A stretch of DNA of 5,378 bases, from positions 1 through 5,378 of the forward strand of contig JAKSOY010000280.1 in the NCBI GenBank assembly GCA_024405255.1, in the 5' to 3' direction. Source of the DNA: Kiritimatiellia bacterium. GTDB taxonomy: Bacteria > Verrucomicrobiota > Kiritimatiellia > RFP12 > UBA1067. Positions 1 through 3,239 of the stretch are shown here, in pieces. Within the stretch, counting starts at the first letter, position 1; each line of letters begins with the position of its first letter. The position numbers were made by a program, and so were the translations under genes. Below the pieces are notes generated by a model, which was not told the DNA's origin, did not search any database, and saw only the letters and a program-made list of their open reading frames with translations.

Positions 1-55
1 CGTACAGTTCACGCCCTTCGATTCAAGGGACATTGAGGGTCATTGATTCAGGACG
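1..55. repeat. 55-bp direct repeat, copy 1 (left edge of window)
   Basis: These 55 bases recur without a single mismatch at 695-749, an offset of 694. The repeat holds an internal imperfect tandem of two 10-mers, GGGACATTGA and GGGTCATTGA. Similarity stops at base 56 apart from chance matches. Its left boundary is unknown because the window begins inside or exactly at the repeat. No open frame in it looks like a gene. A perfect match of this length in non-coding DNA implies recent duplication or ongoing homogenisation. Confidence 0.95.
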
Positions 56-120
56 CCCCAACCCATGTCCCTTCCACCCCTCAAATCTCTTGCCCATCGT
101 CGCAGGCGAGGGGAAATCAA

Positions 121-163
121 ACCACGGAAGGCACGGAAACCGGCTCCGCCGGACACGGAAGGC
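121..163 (-). repeat. 43-nt hairpin repeat, copy A (inverted orientation)
   Basis: This segment aligns without gaps to the reverse complement of 266-308, matching at 37 of 43 positions. At its centre is a hairpin with five base pairs and a three-base loop, CCGGC-TCC-GCCGG (140-152). The direct CACGGAAGGC motif occurs on both sides of the hairpin. Relative to copies B and C, the third stem pair is G-C instead of C-G, a compensatory double change that keeps the stem. This suggests the folded form, in RNA or single-stranded DNA, is what is maintained. Confidence 0.88.
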
Positions 164-265
164 GATTGGAAGTTTTCGCTTCGCACACCCATCGGCCCCT
201 CGCCCGAAATCCATCTGAGGCTGGAGGATCGTCAGTATCGAATCCGAAGGCGAATTTTTCAAACT

Positions 266-308
266 GCCTTCCGCGTCCCGCGAAGCGGGTTTCCGAGCAT
301 TCCGTGGT
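266..308 (+). repeat. 43-nt hairpin repeat, copy B
   Basis: Partner of the inverted copy at 121-163, so the two arms and the 102-bp spacer between them could fold into one long structure. The central hairpin is CCCGC-GAA-GCGGG (277-289). The block ends with GAGCATTCCGTGGT, which is shared exactly with copy C at 1565-1578. It is not followed by a T-run on either strand, so it does not look like an intrinsic terminator. Confidence 0.9.
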
Positions 309-349
309 AAAATCTTGGATGCCCGCTCCGTGCAATCCGTCTATCATTC

Positions 350-374
350 GAGCATTCTGAACATTCGAACATTT
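350..374 (+). repeat. Short GAACATTC array (3 units)
   Basis: Three consecutive 8-9-bp units: GAGCATTCT, GAACATTC and GAACATTT. They match the units of the longer array at 1363-1456. The array lies between the 43-nt hairpin repeat and the REPIN-like element. Each unit has the form GAA-nn-TTC/T and so is nearly self-complementary. Confidence 0.8.
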
Positions 375-386
375 GAAATACGGCAT

Positions 387-483
387 GGGGACAGACCCCT
401 GCGGTCGAAACGGACCGTGAGGCGGCGAGATTTCGGCGTGGGACCGATCCCGAACCATCGTCTCGCTGTCAGGGTCTGTCCCC
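387..483. repeat. REPIN-like inverted pair of GGGGACAGACCC boxes
   Basis: GGGGACAGACCC at 387-398 is the exact reverse complement of GGGTCTGTCCCC at 472-483. Between them are nested arms: GCGAGA (425-430) with TCTCGC (461-466), and a small hairpin CGGTC/GACCG (402-417). Each outer box is also partly palindromic (GGGG-n5-CCCC). Two inverted palindromic boxes about 70 bp apart match the layout of REPIN elements mobilised by RAYT (Y1-type) transposases. A RAYT origin is inference, as no such gene is in the window. A lone copy of the box lies at 1622-1634. Confidence 0.7.
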
Positions 484-495
484 TCGAGACTTCCG

Positions 496-690
496 CGCTG
501 CCGCAGGCATAAAGCAGGAGGGAAAGAGGAGACAGGAGGGATTAAAGAGTTGCTTCGCAACTCTCAATCACCTTCATTTTACATTCTCCATTCTCAATTT
601 TCCATTTGGCATCGGTGCAGCCCGCGAGGCCCCTCTTCACCGACTCCTGTCTCCTGCCTCCCTTCCTCCTGTAAGAAGCCCGCGGCAGCG
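496..690. repeat. Large imperfect inverted-repeat element, about 195 bp
   Basis: The outer arms are CGCTGCCGCAGGC (496-508) and GCCCGCGGCAGCG (678-690), complementary at 12 of 13 positions. Further in, purine-rich GGAGACAGGAG (528-538) pairs with pyrimidine-rich CTCCTGTCTCC (644-654), with an imperfect AGGAGGGA-like stretch between. The central loop holds a perfect 8-bp hairpin (546-564) and a short AT-rich segment. The element resembles a small non-autonomous MITE-like repeat, but no target-site duplication is evident and it encodes nothing recognisable. Confidence 0.65.
546..564. repeat. Perfect 8-bp hairpin with TTC loop
   Basis: AGAGTTGC-TTC-GCAACTCT is a perfect stem-loop near the left side of the 496-690 element. 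There is no T-run after it on either strand, so a rho-independent terminator is unlikely. Its GCTTCGC core is the same as the core of the 43-nt repeat hairpins read on the opposite strand, although the outer stem is unrelated. Confidence 0.8.
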
Positions 691-694
691 AGAT

Positions 695-749
695 CGTACA
701 GTTCACGCCCTTCGATTCAAGGGACATTGAGGGTCATTGATTCAGGACG
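695..749. repeat. 55-bp direct repeat, copy 2
   Basis: Exact second copy of bases 1-55. It starts four bases after the 496-690 inverted-repeat element and ends 16 bases before the -35 hexamer of the small acidic gene, so it occupies the upstream-element region of that promoter. The two copies flank a segment of about 640 bp made entirely of other repeat modules. That could reflect recombination between repeats or insertion of a composite block. Confidence 0.95.
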
Positions 750-765
750 TCCAGGTGACTTTTGC

Positions 766-794
766 TTGAACAAAAAGCCATAATATGGTATAAT
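766..794 (+). promoter_or_regulatory. Extended -10 sigma-70-type promoter of the small acidic gene
   Basis: A TTGAAC -35 hexamer (766-771), a 17-bp spacer and a perfect TATAAT -10 hexamer (789-794) preceded by TGG (786-788, the TGn extended -10 motif). The expected transcription start is about seven bases after the hexamer, near 801, which is the A of the first in-frame ATG. The surrounding sequence is much more AT-rich than the repeats to the left. Confidence 0.8.
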
Positions 795-800
795 ATGTAT

Positions 801-1073
801 ATGAAAGTAGTGAAAATTATGAGTTGTGATACAAATAACCGAGGCAATGGCTTCATTCGCGACGAGAACCCTGACGAGGTATGGGAGATCACGCCTCTTG
901 ACCCCGACGACAACCTTGAAGAAATGGATATCTTCGAGTGCGACGAGGATGACGACAGTTCATTCTATACGGAAGAGGATTACGAGAATTGTCCTGTCCT
1001 GCGCGTGCTGATGCGAAAGCTAGGCGGCGAAGACCCGCTCGGACGCGACTATGCCGACCTCGACGGAGAATGA
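801..1073 (+). CDS. Small highly acidic protein of unknown function
   Basis: The frame encodes 90 residues from the ATG at 801, or 84 from the in-frame ATG at 819 (MSCDTNNRGNG...). Counted from 819, 28 of 84 residues are Asp or Glu against six Lys/Arg, so the protein is strongly anionic. The acidic stretch is centred on residues 14-56 and includes CDEDDDSS. A short helix-like basic patch (VLRVLMRKLGG) follows, then a second acidic tail. I see no signal peptide, membrane segment or known catalytic motif. A strong promoter sits immediately upstream, which favours a real gene. With no clear Shine-Dalgarno sequence before either ATG and the predicted transcript starting at about 801, leaderless initiation at 801 is plausible; 819 is the alternative. 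I do not recognise the family. Highly acidic small proteins include DNA mimics and antitoxin-like proteins, but nothing here shows that role. It stands alone, flanked by repeat DNA on both sides. Confidence 0.65.
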   Translation: MKVVKIMSCDTNNRGNGFIRDENPDEVWEITPLDPDDNLEEMDIFECDEDDDSSFYTEEDYENCPVLRVLMRKLGGEDPLGRDYADLDGE

Positions 1074-1172
1074 CGTTGTAAAAATCGTGCCACACGAAAA
1101 ACGGTACTTCTGCCACATCCCACTGACCAGTCGGCTGTAATCGTTGCTTGCTATATTGGACAGGACACAAGC

Positions 1173-1190
1173 CACGCGTGTCACGCATGT
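1173..1190 (+). repeat. Tandem 9-mer CACGCRTGT, two units
   Basis: CACGCGTGT (1173-1181) is followed directly by CACGCATGT (1182-1190). A similar spacing recurs at 1323-1338, where two CACGGAT heptamers start nine bases apart. The first unit contains the palindrome CACGCGTG. This is a small feature, listed because the 8-9-bp period recurs across this intergenic region. Confidence 0.6.
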
Positions 1191-1219
1191 ACCGTCTCAC
1201 CAGGACTGGGAATCTCCTC

Positions 1220-1285
1220 CTCCGCGTTCTCTGCGCTCTCCGCGTGAGACATCTTCCTCACACAGAGAACGCCGAGCGCGCAGAG
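1220..1285. repeat. Long imperfect hairpin (29-nt arms, 8-nt loop)
   Basis: The arm at 1220-1248 matches the reverse complement of 1257-1285 at 22 of 29 positions without gaps, leaving an 8-base loop (1249-1256). The arms are built from short CTCTGCG/CTCCGCG-type blocks ending in GTGAG/CTCAC next to the loop. The five loop-proximal pairs are perfect. No T-run follows. The arm sequence resembles GCAGAG-type dispersed repeats seen between genes in some environmental bacteria, which I state from memory only. Confidence 0.75.
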
Positions 1286-1362
1286 ATCCGACTCTCGGCG
1301 ACACGCCAGGCCGTCTGGGATCCACGGATGTCACGGATTGTGCACCAAGTTGTCTTCCATTC

Positions 1363-1456
1363 GAACATTCCGAACAATCAAACATTCCGAACATTCGAAC
1401 ATTCCGAACATTCCAAACATTCCGAACATTTGAACATTCGAACATTTGAACATTCC
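1363..1456 (+). repeat. GAACATTC(C) tandem array, 11 units
   Basis: Eleven contiguous units of 8 or 9 bp fill 94 bp. The consensus is GAACATTC with an optional extra C. Variants end in TTT instead of TTC, or begin with AAA. The mixture of 8- and 9-bp units means no reading frame stays in register, which argues against a coding function. Each unit has the inverted form GAA-CA-TTC, so the array can pair with itself in many registers. A three-unit relative lies at 350-374. Confidence 0.92.
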
Positions 1457-1535
1457 CCATCGGCCCTTCGTCGACGAGGTCAATACCCTACGGGAGATTC
1501 GCCCGTGCCGGATCCGAAGGGATTCCTTCGAACGG

Positions 1536-1578
1536 ATTTTCCGCGTCCCGCGAAGCGGGCTTCTGAGCATTCCGTGGT
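1536..1578 (+). repeat. 43-nt hairpin repeat, copy C
   Basis: Near-identical to copy B at an offset of 1270. Bases 1541-1578 differ from 271-308 at only two positions, and the hairpin CCCGC-GAA-GCGGG (1547-1559) is kept. Similarity continues upstream: GATCCGAAGG at 1511-1520 corresponds to AATCCGAAGG at 241-250, and CCCATCGGCCC at 1456-1466 to 188-198. The repeated block is thus about 120 bp with a conserved start and end and a diverged centre. Confidence 0.9.
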
Positions 1579-1621
1579 CTCTCTGCCAACGACCTTCGTT
1601 TCAATCTTGGATCAACTTCAC

Positions 1622-1634
1622 GGGGACAGACCCC
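1622..1634. repeat. Solitary GGGGACAGACCCC palindromic box
   Basis: Identical to the 13 bases at 387-399 that form the left box of the REPIN-like element. It begins 30 bases beyond the stop codon of the membrane-protein gene, in the 3' untranslated position of that minus-strand transcript. As RNA it could form a 4-bp GGGG/CCCC stem. It lacks a following U-run, so a terminator role is unproven; a REP-type 3' hairpin is a fair alternative. Confidence 0.75.
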
Positions 1635-1664
1635 AGCTGCCGTCTCGTTCTTCACCACGGACAC

Positions 1665-2102
1665 TCATTGTGAACAGCGTTTCACACTTTCTTTTAAGAA
1701 CAGGAGAAACACACCAAACGAAAGCATTTCCAAACCGTCGATCAACAACGAATGATGGTTGTGATAACAGCAACGGGAAGCCAGTTGAACGAGTGTTCCG
1801 ACAAGATGGAAACCGATCAACACATAACCCAATCGGCCCCTGGTACGGAATGTGCAAACCAAGAACGACCAATATTTAGCACCCGCGAAAGCAAGTATCA
1901 AGAACCCAACCGTCATAAAGGTCCCAGTTGACGCAAACACATATCGCGCAATCACAACGCCCCAGGGGACTGCAAACAACGCAATGTCGGCAGTCTGTTC
2001 AAAATGGACGCAACCCCATAGAAATACGAACAGGCTCGCACAGCAACCGAGAACCGGAATTGTCTTTCGCGGGAACTTCATTCTGCCCTTTCTTCCGATC
2101 AT
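1665..2102 (-). CDS. Small polytopic inner-membrane protein, unknown function
   Basis: The frame encodes 145 residues from the ATG at 2102, or 138 from the ATG at 2081 (MKFPRKTIPV...). The 2081 start has a purine-rich AAAGGG four bases upstream; the 2102 start has AAGGAAAGG about eleven bases upstream. Both are possible. There are four to five hydrophobic segments, near residues 15-34, 39-57, 61-83, 91-109 and 119-136, joined by short loops with positive charge (RTRGR, LASR, KESVKR). The protein is rich in Cys: two in GCCAS, one each in GCVH and VCTF, two in RCCYHNHH, and one at the C-terminus. The RCCYHNHH loop before the last segment is an obvious Cys/His cluster that could bind metal or heme, but I do not recognise the family. 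It lies 103 bp downstream of the propeller-enzyme gene on the same strand. Hydrophobic pattern and length favour a real gene over the opposite-strand frames. Confidence 0.7.
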   Translation of the reverse strand: MIGRKGRMKFPRKTIPVLGCCASLFVFLWGCVHFEQTADIALFAVPWGVVIARYVFASTGTFMTVGFLILAFAGAKYWSFLVCTFRTRGRLGYVLIGFHLVGTLVQLASRCCYHNHHSLLIDGLEMLSFGVFLLFLKESVKRCSQ

Positions 2103-2204
2103 TTTCCGTTCTGCCTTTCCTTAGATCCACTCACTCACACGCCAAGCAAAACACTCATTTCATTGAACCCTTGCACATGAGAGGATTGGACATTACACAA
2201 TATT

Positions 2205-2233
2205 ATTATAACCCAATGACTTCCGCACAAGAC
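2205..2233 (-). promoter_or_regulatory. Possible promoter for the membrane-protein gene
   Basis: On the minus strand TATAAT (2210-2205) overlaps the stop codon of the upstream propeller-enzyme gene. The -35 region is poor: GTCTTG sits at 17-bp spacing, and TTGTCT just upstream would give a 19-bp spacer. If active, the transcript would have an untranslated leader of about 100 bases. Read-through from the upstream gene is equally possible. Confidence 0.3.
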
Positions 2234-3225
2234 AATTCATAACCAGCGGCACAACCGGGCATGATCGACTTGCCTTGGTAGAAGAGGTAGAGGCGACCGT
2301 CATCATCTCGAAAGATCCCGGGGTGACCCGATTCGCAGGAATTCCACGACCCTGCGCAACCGCAGGGGAAGACGAGACCGTCCGGTCCAAAACGTTTGAA
2401 ATGGAATCCGTCAGTCGATGTGGCAAGTCCGATTTGCTGACGCTTGTTATTGAATGAGCCTGCGTAGAACAGATACCATGTCTTGCCGATCTTTTCGACC
2501 GACGGGGCCTCGATACAATTCTGCTCCCAGGGCATCACGGGTTCCAAGAGCGGACGATCTTGCGAGAGTTCCGTCCAACGGGAGGACGAATAATCGGACC
2601 CATACGGCGCCTTCGCCATGCCGAGCATCTGCCGCTTGCCCGTTTGCGCGTCACGCGACGCGTAAAGGAGGACGAGATCATCGCCCACGCGATAGACCTC
2701 GGCATCAATGGCCTTCGACTTCGACCATTTGTTCTTGGGGACGAAGACCGGCTCGTCAAAACAGTTGGTAAACCGCAAGCCGTCCGGACTTGTCGCGTAC
2801 CAGATGGCGTTGTTGGTGATGGCGGGGGTCCAATGCTGATAGAACAGCACGATCTTCCCATCGAGCTTCCGCACACACGGCGCCCCCGCGCTGCCGGCCG
2901 GCCGACCATCCTTGCGCCGAATCATCAAATCGCCGATCCGCCGCCAGGTTACCAAATCCCGACTTTCGGCAACGGCACAAGACCAAAGTCTTTGGGATGG
3001 CGTTTGAAGTCCCTTCGTCTTCCACGTCTCATCGTCCATCGGCGGCAGCGTATAATACAGGAGATAGCGTCCCCCCTGCTTGATCACCGTGGGGTCTTTG
3101 GCACAAGGCCGAACCGTACGCGACGTATCGCCAAAACGCATCGGCAACGGCCGAAACGAAAGCGAGGCGGCCAGCAGGGGCTCAATCCCTCCAAGAAGCA
3201 AAGCAAGCGCGAATGCAATTTTCAT
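2206..3225 (-). CDS. Secreted GH43/GH32-like five-bladed beta-propeller glycosidase
   Basis: Starting at the ATG at 3225 the protein has 339 residues. A GTG at 3234 would add three residues before the signal peptide and is less likely. Residues 1-20 (MKIAFALALLLGGIEPLLAA) form a signal peptide, so the enzyme is exported. The mature part shows repeated blade motifs of the GH43/GH32/GH117 propeller fold: KDPTVIKQGGRYLLYYT, GAPCVRKLDGKIVLFYQ, IDAEVYRVGDDLVLLYAS, IEAPSVEKIGKTWYLFYAG and GHPGIFRDDDGRLYLFYQG. Candidate catalytic residues in the usual D-D-E order are Asp44 (base), Asp174 (pKa modulator) and Glu239 (acid). ESGHPG (298-303) may supply a conserved His in the active site. The length fits a single-domain enzyme with no carbohydrate-binding module. 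Substrate is unknown; arabinosides, xylosides, galactosides or fructans are all seen in the superfamily. The gene begins 14 bases after the surface-protein stop codon and has no clear Shine-Dalgarno sequence, suggesting translational coupling. Confidence 0.85.
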   Translation of the reverse strand: MKIAFALALLLGGIEPLLAASLSFRPLPMRFGDTSRTVRPCAKDPTVIKQGGRYLLYYTLPPMDDETWKTKGLQTPSQRLWSCAVAESRDLVTWRRIGDLMIRRKDGRPAGSAGAPCVRKLDGKIVLFYQHWTPAITNNAIWYATSPDGLRFTNCFDEPVFVPKNKWSKSKAIDAEVYRVGDDLVLLYASRDAQTGKRQMLGMAKAPYGSDYSSSRWTELSQDRPLLEPVMPWEQNCIEAPSVEKIGKTWYLFYAGSFNNKRQQIGLATSTDGFHFKRFGPDGLVFPCGCAGSWNSCESGHPGIFRDDDGRLYLFYQGKSIMPGCAAGYELSCAEVIGL

Positions 3226-3239
3226 TTTACACACGCGGG

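Larger units (their letters stand above)
56..694. other. Non-coding repeat mosaic between the 55-bp repeats
   Basis: I see no convincing gene here. The open frames that cross it run through repeats and hairpins and give low-complexity translations. In order it holds: an unassigned spacer (56-120), the inverted pair of 43-nt hairpin repeats (121-163 and 266-308), a short GAACATTC array (350-374), a REPIN-like element (387-483) and a large inverted-repeat element (496-690). The stretch around 573-607 is pyrimidine- and AT-rich (CATT, CTCC and TTTTCC blocks), unlike its surroundings. Confidence 0.75.
1074..1664. other. Non-coding repeat-rich region between the small gene and the membrane-protein gene
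   Basis: I find no supportable gene in these roughly 590 bases. Open frames crossing the region translate into repeat-driven strings, for example runs of Met-Phe-Gly or Asn-Val-Arg from the GAACATTC array. The region contains two tandem 9-mers (1173-1190), a long imperfect hairpin (1220-1285), the main GAACATTC array (1363-1456), the third 43-nt hairpin repeat with its upstream homology (1456-1578) and a lone GGGGACAGACCCC box (1622-1634). The small gene and the membrane-protein gene converge on it, yet no classical hairpin plus T-run terminator is visible for either. Confidence 0.7.

Noticed and set aside
266..308. Rho-independent terminator
   Set aside because: The GC-rich hairpin lacks a T-run on either strand, recurs in inverted orientation, and no gene ends next to it.
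117..560. 147-residue minus-strand open frame across the left repeat mosaic
   Set aside because: It spans inverted repeats and the REPIN-like element with no conserved-looking protein pattern and no start signal; best explained as chance in GC-rich DNA.
1363..1456. CRISPR array or eukaryotic heat-shock element (GAAnnTTC)
   Set aside because: Units are contiguous 8-9-mers without spacers and no cas gene is present, so it is not CRISPR. The GAAnnTTC resemblance to heat-shock elements is coincidental in a bacterial sequence.
1148..1879. 243-residue plus-strand open frame across the GAACATTC array
   Set aside because: It runs through the hairpin, the tandem array and the repeat block, then antisense into the membrane-protein gene. 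Its translation is driven by repeats (SNIPN, RTFEHSEHS), and the 8/9-bp unit mixture does not preserve a frame.
1665..2102. Lipoprotein signal (VLGC near the N-terminus of the membrane protein)
   Set aside because: The hydrophobic stretch before the Cys is too short for a lipoprotein signal peptide and continues as a membrane segment.
2535..3025. Additional minus-strand frames of 124 and 89 residues inside the glycosidase gene
   Set aside because: They are out-of-frame readings of the glycosidase gene with Arg/Ser-rich translations. The frame with the signal peptide and propeller blades is continuous, so no frameshift needs to be invoked.
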